NCBI GenBank assembly: GCA_036186865.1 | Contig: AP025048.1 | Coordinates: forward strand, 29,591,901-29,655,900 | Reading direction: 5' to 3' | DNA: 64,000 nucleotides | Origin: Eustoma russellianum | Taxonomy: Eukaryota; Streptophyta; Magnoliopsida; Gentianales; Gentianaceae | Shown here: one piece after another, positions 32,576 to 43,115 of the stretch | Layout: the number at the start of each line of letters is the position of its first letter | How positions within the stretch are numbered: the first letter of the stretch is position 1 | Program-made: the position numbers and the translations under genes | Notes under the pieces: generated by a model | The model's input: only the letters and a program-made list of their open reading frames with translations | Databases searched by the model: none | Told to the model about the DNA's origin: nothing

Positions 32576-34664
32576 GTAAGCAGTGATTATATTCTAAACA
32601 TTGAACGTAGAAATAAGTATTGATTATAGACTTAAGGATGATCAGATAAGGGATACAGCCACGTATACTTAGGGCACCCTATACGATTGAATTATTTGTC
32701 TTACTAAAGTGTTGATTCATAGAAAAACATAAGTACTGATGTATCGAGTAGGCTTGAATTAAAATAGAGCAAGTATGAATAAGTAGTGGTTGCTCTTCTG
32801 GTGAGATCTAACTAAGTTAAAATTTGCGGTTGAAATAATCAAGTAAAGAAGTACGGTGTATCAGAGTGGCGCACGGAAGCATGGTGCATTAGAACACCTT
32901 AATCCGAACAATATTTATTGTGCCATGCTAAGATTGCACAACTTAAGTTAATGATTTATAAGAAACGGTACACATGTGGAATTTTTCATTTGACATTAAT
33001 GGGCGACTTAGAAAAATTGTACAAAGTATTGGACTGTTAATTTTCAAGCAGTTAAATGTTTCCTTATAAGCACGTACACCAAGATATATTCTATATTTCA
33101 AAGGTATTTCAAAGATTTTTGCTACTAAATACTTCAACTAGTTTCATTTTTTTATACAGTCTATTAACTTTACAAGTCTATATTCCTTTCCGAATTCGTA
33201 TAACCACCTAATAGAATTTTGACTACCCCTGACAAAACAGATATGTTTTAAAATAATGATGTTTTCGAAGACGATATGTTTATATATTTCTTATATTTCT
33301 CAAACTTTTGTTTAGCTATATTTATTTTGCTAAAATAATTTTATTTGTCAACTATCAATGTTGCAAGCATTTTACCCATTAAATGCTTTTGAAGTTATTT
33401 ATCTGCTTGCGATGGACTTATTTAATTTTGAGAAACATAAATAATTTCAAAATATATATACTTCTTTTTGAAAAAGAAAGGTACCTTATTCAAATTGTTT
33501 GATGAAACTTCACATTTGTTGAGTTTTCAATTGTTGTATTTTGCGAAACAAAACATAACTTTCAAAATATATATTTCTTTGGAAAGAAAAAGAAACCGTG
33601 TTCAAATCGCTTTGTAAAAAGAAATTTTACTATTGTTATGTCTCTATTGTCTTAAAGTGGTTTTAACCGTAATACTTTTGCGAACAAGTTATATCATTGT
33701 TTTATAAATGGTCATTTGAGACATCGCATTGCGAAAACAAATATAAGATACTTTGGGTTTTGTGTTTACAAAAATTAGAAGGTATATTATTTTAAACAGT
33801 TAAAGATATATTCCAAATTATAGCTACGTAAGTTACTTTTCTTTAAATTGAAGAAAAATATGTCCATGCACATACTTCGTATACTAGGTTGGTTGATGAT
33901 ATCTCTGAAAAAGTAAGAGCATGATTATTGAACTATTTCGTAGGAATAAGAATTGATTTCGAGAATTTGATTCTATGATAAGGGAGAATGATGGTTAGCG
34001 TATTGGAAGACTAGATAGATATTTCGGATGGTAATGTAACAAGGAGATGAATCATATACGATGAGTTAAAAATTCAGAATTATTGTTTGCTGTATATAAG
34101 TGAAATTATATACGTCTAGTGGTATAAGTGAAAGTTTATAAGTTCTAACTAAGGAGAATTAAGTTAAGGATTGAATCCTATAAGGATTGGATCATCTTAT
34201 GGGATGCTAGTGATGACTAAATTGAAGCGTACTAGAATAAAACGTATTCAGAAAATATATATGGTTTAAGGGATGAGTCTAGTGAACAAGTCGTTAAGTT
34301 AAAAATTGTAGTATACATAAGTACTGATTATATAAGATAGCTGAAGACGGCATACATAAGTACGATACCGACTGACGACTAGGATTTGTAACCCCTGAGC
34401 TTGATTCTAGAATTATAAAAAGAGTAGGTTATGATTTTAAATAAGCGGAGAATAATGGACTTAGAAACTACCTTATTGGTGTACAATGGATGATTTTGAA
34501 GACTTAGTCCTATGTCGAGGAAGTATAATGATTAGCATATCGGAAAACGCAAGGGATATTTAGTTTGATCATTACGTAGGTGAATGAATTAAGTAGAACC
34601 ATACTAAGTCATTAATTATGTCATACGCAAGTTTCGAGGACAAAACTTATTGTAAGAGGGAGTC
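32576..34664 (+). mobile_element. Degraded 3' internal region of a chromovirus-like gypsy element
   Basis: About 2 kb of AT-rich sequence with no usable frame. The right end reads TTTCGAGGACAAAACTTATT then GTAAGAGGGAG (34,632-34,662), the standard end of chromovirus pol ('...FRGQNLL') followed by the polypurine tract, and the LTR starts at 34,665. Within it, 32,860-32,886 nearly matches the first 27 bases of initiator tRNA-Met. Confidence 0.55.
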
Positions 34665-35068
34665 TGTTATATCCCGTGTCCAGGAGGGGTAAAGAAGAAA
34701 AAATAATAATATATAAAATGCCATAAAAGCCTAGATGTTATCCTAATTAGAATATGAAAAGAAAAAGGAATTAGGATAGAGTTATATTAGTTGACAAATT
34801 CCAAAACCTACTAGGAGTATACCATAAAATTCTATCTAACCTACCTATATAAATATACACCTAACATAACATAATTAAACTTCACACTCTAAAACTTTCG
34901 GCAGTCCCTCCGACCCCAGCAAATTCGGCAGCCTTGCTTTCTTTTTCCAACAACCATTGCCGCCAGCAATAAGGAGAAAAGGAAGATTCAAATTCCTTTA
35001 TATATACATACACATATATATACATATATATATATAGACACACACGCACACATATACATGCACTCCAA
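34665..35068 (+). repeat. Start of a gypsy 3' LTR, interrupted by pararetrovirus DNA
   Basis: It begins TGTTATATCCCGTGTCC after a polypurine tract. A TATA-like CTATATAAATATACACC lies at about 34,848. The last ~90 bp (TATACATACACATATATATAC and following) recurs at 41,410-41,495, and the whole segment recurs at 42,172-42,550. At 35,068 it switches into caulimovirid leader sequence. Confidence 0.65.
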
Positions 35069-35690
35069 AAACAAAACAAAAGAACAAAGATAGAAACCAA
35101 GACAAAAATAAAACAAAACAATCTTCATCATACTGGAAACTTCATTTAGGGTCTTAGGTAAATTTTACACAAATTAAATCTGGCTATGAAACTTATTATA
35201 ATTCTCAGTACGCAGTCTCGCCCTTAACACGCCTTTAACCATTCGGCTAAAACGGGCTCCCGCAATTTCGAGAGATTATAATAAACTCAGCCTGACTTAA
35301 TAGTAACCTTTCCCAAATAGAATGAATTTCCCCAGTATAATAAAGAGTATTTTTTTTTACCGATCAATCATCCATCACAAAGTTGACAAATCCAGACATC
35401 CCGGAAGGGATTAAGGGTATAAACCCCCTGGCACACCTATGATGTTCATGATCGTTATATCTTACCATATCAAATAAATTAGATATACAGCATAGTTCAA
35501 CACAGAGATGCTTAGCCTTCCATTAGGCTAAGAAGATTAAGAACAAAATAAAAGTAAGAAGAAAGAGAGATTACCTCAAAAATGAAAGACTGAAGACTGC
35601 AAACTATTAACAGCTATATGCGAACAAACTTGGATGGAGATTTTTATTACAAAAGAAAGTGTTTACAAAAGAGTGTTTTTCCCAAAGCTT
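35069..35690 (-). other. Endogenous pararetrovirus leader, copy 1
   Basis: Near-identical to 40,068-40,706, and partly to 36,547-36,852. On the minus strand it follows a TATA promoter (35,715-35,724) and leads toward the primer site, the layout of a caulimovirid pregenomic RNA leader. It contains a 7-bp hairpin at about 35,510-35,531 and, near the primer end, a ~42-bp A-rich direct repeat. No host gene. Confidence 0.75.
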
Positions 35691-35714
35691 GTCCTCTGTA
35701 ATGAGGAATGGCCA

Positions 35715-35724
35715 CCTTATATAG
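35715..35724 (-). promoter_or_regulatory. Pararetrovirus TATA box, copy 1
   Basis: Minus strand CTATATAAGG, with a GTGGCCATTCCTC block just after it. The same box is in the inverted copy at 37,410-37,419. The position upstream of the leader fits the pregenomic RNA promoter. Confidence 0.7.
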
Positions 35725-35914
35725 ACAGCCTTCCGGATTTGAAATTCTAGTCTAAACTAAATTATAAATGAAATTCAAATGAAATTTACATAAATTCACA
35801 TGAAATTTAAATTTACAATAATGGCCAGTATAATGCCAAAAACCCAAGGAATCTTTCTTTTGCATAAGTCTTCATGGTGGACCAATATGTCTGCCATGTT
35901 GTCTTCTTTAATTC

Positions 35915-36524
35915 AGATCTAGCCGATTTCTCTGTTAATTTGTTGATGAATATTATCAATCATCCTCTGAACCTGTTCTTCATCCAGATCGTCTAAATCT
36001 TAAGATTCTCCAGCTAATATGTCTTTTCCAGTCATAGATATATCTGAGCTGGAATCATTCATTTCATCTTTTTGAAGATTTCGTATAAGATCTTTCTTAA
36101 TTTCTTCAAAATATGAAGATATCATCTCTTCTTTTGATAAGACTCCTTTAACCATCTTCATTTTTTGCATTATTTGCTGAAATGGGCTCATATGATCTCT
36201 GTGCTCCTCCATTTGAGCATTATATTTAATCAAAACTTCTTGGATATGATCAAGTGTTTGTTGTCCTTCAACAACTCCTTCTTCATTCTTCTGGGTCATT
36301 TTCTTCCAGAATTTGGTATAAAAAATTCTTTTTAGTGCTGGAATATTCTGTGGAGTATAACCCACTCTGACTTCCCATTTCCAAATCCATGGAATTCCGA
36401 ATTCCATAAAGAAATGCAAAGTATTCATGCCTGTTATTAAGCTTTTATTGTCCTGAGCTTCTATAAGAGCTGGCGAAACTTCAATCCATTGAGCATATAA
36501 ACTCTTGTATGGCTCTGATACCAA
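35915..36524 (-). pseudogene. Caulimovirid-associated ORF of unknown function, truncated copy
   Basis: The minus-strand frame contains 'FGIPWIWKWEVRVGYTPQNI', then a helical, charged region. A stop codon at about 36,000 cuts the tail, while the inverted copy at 36,893-37,214 reads through at that point. Its 5' end is fused directly to a TGGTATCAGAGCC primer site at 36,523-36,511, so everything that should lie between primer site and this ORF has been deleted. Its place next to the promoter suggests the last ORF of the virus. I do not recognise its function; the ORF2 of florendovirus-like genomes is one possibility. Confidence 0.6.
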
Positions 36525-36546
36525 TTATTGAAAATTAACAATTATT

Positions 36547-36852
36547 GACAACAAAGAACAAAGATAGAAACCAAGACAAAAATAAAACAAAACAAAAGAA
36601 CAAAGATAGAAACCAAGACAAAAATAAAACAAAACAATCTTCATCATACTGGAAACTTCATTTAGGGTCTTAGGTAAATTTTACACAAATTAAATCTGGC
36701 TATGAAACTTATTATAATTCTCAGTACACAGTCTCGCCCTTAACACGCCTTCATCCATTCGGCTAAAACGGGCTCCCGCAATTTCGAGAGATTATAATAA
36801 ACTCAGCCTGACTTAATAGTAACCTTTCCCAAATAGAATGAATTTCCCCAGT
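36547..36852 (-). repeat. Pararetrovirus leader, partial copy 2
   Basis: Repeats the part of the leader next to the primer site, including the doubled 42-bp A-rich unit, and stops at about 36,852. It is followed by a ~40-bp minus-strand snippet of the unknown ORF (36,853-36,892), then by that ORF in plus orientation. Confidence 0.7.
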
Positions 36853-36892
36853 CCTTCAACAACTCCTTCTTCATTCTTCTGGGTCATTTTCA

Positions 36893-37483
36893 AGAAGTTT
36901 TGATTAAATATAATGCTCAAATGGAGGAGCACAGAGATCATATAAGCCCATTTCAGCAAATAATGCAAAAAATGAAGATGGTTAAAGGAGTCTTATCAAA
37001 AGAAGAGATGATATCTTCATATTTTGAAGAAATTAAGAAAGATCTTATACGAAATCTTCAAAAAGATGAAATGAATGATTCCAGCTCAGATATATCTATG
37101 ACTGGAAAGGACATATTAGCTGGAGAATCTCAAGATTTAGACGATCTGGATGAAGAACAGGTTCAGAGGATGATTGATAATATTCATCAACAAATTAACA
37201 GAGAAATCGGCTAGATCTGAATTAAAGAAGACAACATGGCAGACATATTGGTCCACCATGAAGACTTATGCAAAAGGAAGATTCCTTGGGTTTTTTTTCA
37301 TTATACTGGCCATTATTGTAAATTTAAATTTCATGTGAATTTATGTAAATTTCATTTGAATTTCATTTGTAATTTAGTTTAGACTAGAATTTCAAATCCG
37401 GAAGGCTGTCTATATAAGGAGGCCATTCCTCATTACAGAGGACAAGCTTTGGGAAAAACACTCTTTTGTAAACACTTTCTTTT
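36893..37483 (+). pseudogene. Inverted copy of the unknown caulimovirid ORF 3' part plus promoter
   Basis: The reverse complement of about 35,660-36,245. The frame to 37,214 has 'EMISSYFEEIKKDLIRNLQK' and ends at a TAG. The 3' non-coding part runs to the TATA box CTATATAAGG at 37,410-37,419, and similarity ends at about 37,483, where coat-protein sequence begins on the other strand. With the left copy it makes an inverted repeat with arms near 590 bp. Confidence 0.75.
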
Positions 37484-38936
37484 AATTTGTTGATTTAACT
37501 TTATTTCATTACATAAAGCTAAACCTTCTTGTATACAAGTTCCTATTAACTTGCCATAAGTATATTTTTCATAATTTATACTTACCTCCCCTTTACGAAG
37601 ATTCTTACGAGCTCTCTCCGCAAATAAGGAAGGTAATCCATCAATAAATTTTGATTTCCAATGAGTACTATTAGACTCTGGAAGTTCCATTACTCTACTT
37701 AAAAACGTATCTTTATACCACCTAAATGAGGTCAGTGTTCTACATCTGAGATTCTGTAATAATGTTCTGATATTTTCAGAATTATCAGACCATCTCCCTG
37801 TAAAATGTTCTATTATGTTGATCATTAAAGTATAAACTATATTCTCAGTTTGTACTCCATCTTCTACTTTTACATTACTTAATATTTCTGCCCTATTTTG
37901 GGCTGTAAGATAATTATCCCACCAACCTTTCAATTGACCTGTAAATCCAGATATAAGCATATTTGCTACACCTTTATCAGTATTACCATTATTCTTACAA
38001 ATAGTGCTATACATTAACATTCTGTGAACAACATTATATATTTGTCGTTCTGTATATCCATCTATATTCCATTCATAGATAGATTTTCCATGATATGAAT
38101 TATTAAATATATACTCTTGTTCCTCTATCAATACATCTTGAGGAGTAGGTCTAGGATAATAATACATCCTTTGTGTTGGCTTATCTGCAAATTTGTATTT
38201 TAGTTTATTTATTTCATCATCTATTACCTTATGATGGTTTTCTCTATCACTCATCAATTCCTCAAACTCTTCATCAAGAGTACTTAATTTAAGATTTTTA
38301 AACTTAGTATCTAACATTTTCTCTAAATCAGTAGTAGATTTTAATTTAAAATCTTTTACCTCTGGTGGAGGTTGAATTGTAGGGATTGCTATTATATCTC
38401 TACTAGTACTAGCTGTTTCAGTGACTTGTACCATTGTTTTTATTTCTTTGATATATGATAAAATCATATCCATTTTATTATTTATTGATTTTAATTGTTC
38501 TCCTAATATTATTAAATATAAATTACTATAATTTTGTTGTGTTAAAATCATGTTTATATGAGCAACTGTAGTTTGAAGAGTATTATCCTCCATAAGTTTT
38601 TGAAAAGCAGCAAAATGTCTAACTTCATTATCTTTTCCTATCTGAAAAGACTGTTGTGGAGGGAAAACTGTATGTAATATTTTCCCATTTATAGTATAAT
38701 CTCTTTCTATAACAGAGATAAAACTATGTATATAATTGTTTAAAAACCAAGGTACAAAAGGTACTACTTGATTTTTCTTTATAAAAATGGTCTTGAAAAT
38801 ATGATTTATCTTCTGTGTTAAAATTACTAAAAAACCAATTCCTAAATGGTTTCCATTTGGGTAAATTAAATTCTTCATTTATTTGTTTTCTTGCCAGAGA
38901 TCCTGGACTAAAATCTATTTTCTGGTTTATATTCAT
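37433..38936 (-). pseudogene. Caulimovirid coat-protein-like (gag) region of ORF2
   Basis: The main frame is 38,878-37,433. 'FTGQLKGWWDNYLTAQNRAE' and 'LQNLRCRTLTSFRWYKDTFL' resemble the capsid/gag part of petuvirus- and florendovirus-like polyproteins. The N-terminus lies in another frame starting at ATG 38,936, so a small frameshift near 38,780 splits it. That ATG overlaps the movement-protein stop as ATGA, a known caulimovirid arrangement for coupled translation. The C-terminus is cut at about 37,483 by fusion to the inverted promoter copy, and the last residues are read from that DNA. Its cysteine-rich end, protease and polymerase are absent here. Confidence 0.75.
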
Positions 38937-39979
38937 ATTGAAAAATTCATTTCAGATTCGGTTATTTCCGGTTCTTGGTTTTTATGAATTCCTTTAACTA
39001 TATTAGTTTCATTAATCCTTATTTCATCTATTGATGCAGGATATTCTTCTCTTATTTGAGAAGTTGAAGCTCTTGAAGGACTTATTACCTTGTAATCCAG
39101 TGGAGATATGTAATGATGTGAAGATCTACTTCCTGAACTATTAGATCTTGTTCTATAATCTATTAGATTTTTGTTATCAAATTTTATTTGTACTGTTCCT
39201 TCTTCAGACTGTATAATATTGATTGGATTATTGTCCACATATGATTTTGAAGGAATCGATGCTTCCATTACCCAATTTTCTGGAAAATCAATTTCTTCCC
39301 ATTTAATTTTTCTCCTAGTACTGATATTAGATTTACCAAAATTTGTTTCTATTATTATTGTTTCATTTATTGGTTTATCCATAATCATACACTTAGGATT
39401 TAATGTAACCAATGGTTTATAATATATTCTATAACAAACACATATCACTTCCGATCCTGGCTTGTAATCATAACCATGAGTTTTTATATTTAAAGTTAAT
39501 GCATCACAAACATTAATATCTGATAATGATAATCTTAAATTTGGATATATATTAAAATATACTGGACCATGAGCCAGTGATGATTGTATTATACCAATTA
39601 ATGATTTTTTCCAATTATTATTTCTAGCATCTCTTAAAGCTGCTAAAAAGCTTTCTGGCAAACCTTCTAATGTTAAAGGTTTAAAGGCTACCTGAATTAG
39701 GCCAATATGAATAAATCTATAATTAGATTTATATCTACATAATTCTTTATCATTAAGTAATTTTATTATCATATCATCTTTATTGATAGATATAGTTGAT
39801 TCAGTAGTTTTGACTACCTGTTTTAACCCTAACTTCTCAAAAGTTCCTAATTGATAAACTATTTTATAGTCTACCTTAGGAATTGTCCATTTATTAAGTA
39901 AATCTATATTATGAGGAATATTATATTCTTCTTCAATACTGTTTTTAACAGTATCTTCATTCTTGATTATATTCATCAA
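38933..39979 (-). CDS. Caulimovirid movement protein (30K superfamily), endogenous copy
   Basis: An intact 348-residue frame starting 44 bases downstream of the primer site at 40,036. The central region 'RFIHIGLIQVAFKPLTLEGL' through 'SLIGIIQSSLAHGPVYFNIY' and 'LSLSDINVCDALTLNIKTHG' has the pattern of the 30K movement-protein core, including the conserved Asp of the LxD motif. Such proteins enlarge plasmodesmata for cell-to-cell spread. The C-terminal ~100 residues are serine-rich and less conserved. It is the best-preserved viral ORF in the window, but its neighbours are broken, so no complete viral genome is present. Confidence 0.8.
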   Translation of the reverse strand: MMNIIKNEDTVKNSIEEEYNIPHNIDLLNKWTIPKVDYKIVYQLGTFEKLGLKQVVKTTESTISINKDDMIIKLLNDKELCRYKSNYRFIHIGLIQVAFKPLTLEGLPESFLAALRDARNNNWKKSLIGIIQSSLAHGPVYFNIYPNLRLSLSDINVCDALTLNIKTHGYDYKPGSEVICVCYRIYYKPLVTLNPKCMIMDKPINETIIIETNFGKSNISTRRKIKWEEIDFPENWVMEASIPSKSYVDNNPINIIQSEEGTVQIKFDNKNLIDYRTRSNSSGSRSSHHYISPLDYKVISPSRASTSQIREEYPASIDEIRINETNIVKGIHKNQEPEITESEMNFSI

Positions 39980-40023
39980 GAAAATATGTGTTGAACTTTA
40001 CCATATATCTAACTATTATCCAT

Positions 40024-40036
40024 GGCTCTGATACCA
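40024..40036 (-). promoter_or_regulatory. Pararetrovirus minus-strand primer-binding site
   Basis: Minus TGGTATCAGAGCC, complementary to the 3' end of initiator tRNA-Met; the conventional start point of caulimovirid genomes. It lies between leader copy 3 and the movement-protein ORF, as expected. A second copy is at 36,511-36,523. Confidence 0.85.
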
Positions 40037-40706
40037 ATTATTGAAAATTAACAATTATTGACAACAAAGAACAAAGATAGAAACCAAGACAAAAATAAAA
40101 CAAAACAAAAGAACAAAGATAGAAACCAAGACAAAAATAAAACAAAACAATCTTCATCATACTGGAAACTTCATTTAGGGTCTTAGGTAAATTTTACACA
40201 AATTAAATCTGGCTATGAAACTTATTATAATTCTCAGTACGCAGTCTCGCCCTTAACACGCCTTCATCCATTCGGCTAAAACGGGCTCCCGCAATTTCGA
40301 GAGATTATAATAAACTCAGCCTGACTTAATAGTAACCTTTCCCAAATAGAATGAATTTCCCCAGTATAATAAAGAGTATTTTTTTTTACCGATCAATCAT
40401 CCATCACAAAGTTGACAAATCCAGACATCCCGGAAGGGATTAAGGGTATAAACCCCCCGGCACACCTATGATGTTCATGATCATTATATCTTACCATATC
40501 AAATAAATTAGATATACAGCATAGTTCAACACAGAGATGCTTAGCCTTCCATTAGGCTAAGAAGATTAAGAACAAAATAAAAGTAAGAAGAAAGAGAGAT
40601 TACCTCAAAAATGAAAGACTGAAGACTGCAAACTATTAACAGCTATATGCGAACAAACTTGGATGGAGATTTTTATTACAAAAGAAAGTGTTTACAAAAG
40701 AGTGTT
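40037..40706 (-). other. Pararetrovirus leader, copy 3
   Basis: Direct repeat of 35,069-35,680 with only a few differences (for example one base in the run of C near 40,455). It ends at GAGTGTTTTT, about a dozen bases short of the expected transcription start, and is fused there to coding sequence in the opposite orientation. Confidence 0.75.
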
Positions 40707-41405
40707 TTTAATAATCTAGAAGATAATAAATTAAAAGATATTCTATCAAATATTTTGTTAAATTCAGAATCTGAAATAGAGTCAGATCAATCTTCTGAAG
40801 TTATGGGAATTGAAAATGATAGTATATATTCTTCAGATGAAGAATGTGATCCTTGTAAAAGAGGAGAAACATGTGAAAAATCTTCTGATATAGAAGAAGA
40901 CCAATTATATCAAATTATTTCACAATTTCAAGATTTAGAATTAAATGTATTAACAAATGATATTTTAGATTTGTTAAAATTAATTGATGATTCTGAAATT
41001 AAACAAAGAATTATATCTTATATTAGTAATAAGGGAGAAGCTGAGTCTTCTATAAGAATGAGTCAAAATACAGAACCTTATACGTTAGCAGAAGTAAAAA
41101 GACAAATGTCTCAAAGATCTCAAAGATTTAAAAATGAAAAATCTGTGAGTATTTCAGAATTAATTATTGAGATTAATAATCTTAAACAAGAAATTAAGGA
41201 AATAAAACAGAATAATTTGACATTAGAAGAGAGAGTTCATAAATTAGAAAAAGGGAAAGAGATTCTCTCAGTACCTTCTGAAAATATTTTAGAAGCATTA
41301 AATGATCAGAAATATTTATCTATATTAGAAATTGTTACTTCACAGAAATGGTATGTGAAGATTAATTTGTTAATTGATGATAAATTTTGCAAAGAATTAG
41401 TAGCA
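40707..41405 (+). pseudogene. Caulimovirid polyprotein fragment: acidic region to protease N-terminus
   Basis: Plus-strand open frame (in frame from 40,647, where it first reads leader DNA). It has an acidic serine-rich region, a Cys-containing stretch (CDPCKRGETC), a coiled-coil-like segment ('LIIEINNLKQEIKEIKQNNL') and 'SQKWYVKINLLIDDKFCKEL'. The last resembles the start of the caulimovirid aspartic protease. It stops just before the Asp-Thr-Gly active site and runs into gypsy-LTR microsatellite at about 41,405. Orientation is opposite to the coat and movement ORFs. Confidence 0.65.
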
Positions 41406-41501
41406 CTAAGATTCAAATTCATTTATATATACATACATATATATACATATATATATATATAGACACACACGCACACATATACATACACTCCAAACCCTAC
41501 T

Positions 41502-41557
<56 letters not shown>

Positions 41558-41572
41558 CTTTTTTATTAGGTA
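41406..41572. repeat. Gypsy-LTR-derived microsatellite with long (TA)n
   Basis: TATACATACATATATATAC-type sequence and the CACACACGCACACA tract match 34,995-35,068; then about 50 bp of TA repeats (about 41,503-41,553). It marks a pararetrovirus/LTR junction. Confidence 0.8.
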
Positions 41573-42105
41573 ATGAGTGTCTTATCCATTTTAATGCTTT
41601 ATTTAATGGTTTATAATTTATTACTAATCCAGGTGTTCCTCGTTCTATTTCTGCATTTTTATTTACATAAAAATCAGCACAAAATGCTGAATTGGAACAA
41701 CATTGGAAAAAAAGAAATCAAATCATATTATAATAGTAATCCCCTATTTGCCTTACAAAATTATTTTGGAAAAAAACTTTTCTATAAATCTTGGAATATT
41801 GCGAAAACAACAGAATATTATCAACACCTATTGATGATGACACATTCTGTTGAAATAAAACACCATTTTAATAAAGAAAATACAGAGTATGCCTTCTTTG
41901 CCGTCTAGCAAAAATTTGTTTTGAAGCTAAACTTTTAACATCTTTTTGCAAAATTTCTTTCGCAGATTTGTAATCAATACGTAAAAGAAATTTTTTATTC
42001 AATAAATCACTTTGAAATTTATTAATACATAAAGCAATACTCAAAATTTCTTTTTTAATAGTAGAATGTGATTTTTAGGTATCATTCCAATGACCAGAAC
42101 TATAT
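41573..42105 (-). pseudogene. Caulimovirid RT and RNase H fragments, collapsed (copy A)
   Basis: On the minus strand, from about 42,070 to 41,905, an RNase H segment is readable ('INKFQSDLLNKKFLLRIDYK', then 'ASKQIFAR'). From about 41,690 to 41,575 an early RT block is readable ('GTPGLVINYKPLNKALKW'). RT normally precedes RNase H, so the order is reversed. Between them lies about 200 bp whose plus strand is an open frame ('SYYNSNPLFALQNYFGKKLF', 'KSWNIAKTT') that may be another inverted viral piece. The catalytic YxDD region is missing, so the copy is inactive. Confidence 0.65.
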
Positions 42106-42171
42106 TTTTTTTTGATAATATATATGACCATAAGTGTGTGTATAGATATATATATATATATATTATATATA

Positions 42172-42590
42172 TATATATATCCCGTGTCCGGGAGGGGTAA
42201 AGAAGAAAAAATAATAATATATAAAATACCATAAAAGCATAGATGTTATCCAATTAGAATATGAAAAGAAAAAGGAATTAGGATAGAGTTATATTAGTTG
42301 GCAAATTCCAAAACCTACTAGGAATATACCATAAAATTCTACCTAACCTACCTATATAAATATACACCTAACATAACATATTAAACCCCACACCCTAAAA
42401 CTTTTGGCATCCCCTCCGACCCCAGCAAATTCGACGGCCTTGCTTCCTTTTTCCAACAACCATTGCCTCCAGCAATAAGGAGAAAAGGAAGATTCCAATT
42501 CCTTTATATATACATACATACATACACACACACACACATACATACACTCCAAACCCTACTCTTATACACATGTGTGTATATATATGTATA
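42172..42590 (+). repeat. Second copy of the gypsy LTR start
   Basis: TATATCCCGTGTCCGGGAGG and the following ~375 bp match 34,667-35,068 with scattered substitutions, then continue into CA/TA-rich sequence like that at 41,460-41,570. The TATA-like TATATAAATATACACC is retained. The first bases of the LTR are merged with a TA tract. Confidence 0.75.
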
Positions 42591-43112
42591 ATCTTTTTTA
42601 TTAGGTAATGATTATCTTATCCATTCTAATATTTTATTTAATGGTTTATAATTTATTACTAATCTAGGTGTTCCTCGTTCTATTTCTGTATTTTTATTTA
42701 CATAAAAAGAAGCATAAAATGCTGAATTGGAACAAAATTATAAAAAAGAAATCAAATCATATTATAATAATAAGTCCCTATTTGCCTTACAAAATTATTT
42801 TGAAAAAGATTTTTTCTGTAAATCTTGGAATATTGCGAAAACAACAAAATATTATCAACATCTTCTGATGATGACACATTCTGTTGAAATGAAATATCAT
42901 TTTAATAAAGAAAATACATAGTATGCCTTCTTTGCCATCTAGCAAAAATTTGTTTTGAAGCTAAATTTTTAACCTCTTTTTGCAAAATCTATTTCGCAGA
43001 TTTGCAATCAATACGTAAAAGAAATTTTTTATTCAATAAATCACTTTGAAATTTATTAATACATAAAATAATACTCAAAATTTCTTTTTTAATAGTAAAA
43101 TATGATTTTTGG
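42591..43112 (-). pseudogene. Caulimovirid RT and RNase H fragments, collapsed (copy B)
   Basis: Near-duplicate of copy A, with the same reversed RNase H/RT order and the same intervening plus-strand frame ('NYFEKDFFCKSWNIAKTTKY'). The rearrangement thus predates the duplication. It ends at about 43,112 within RNase H, where a plus-strand gypsy LTR appears to start. Confidence 0.65.
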
Positions 43113-43115
43113 GTA

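Noticed and set aside
34882..35121. Hydrophobic 79-residue minus frame (and its counterpart at 42,352-42,552)
   Set aside because: Formed by CA/TA microsatellite of a gypsy LTR.
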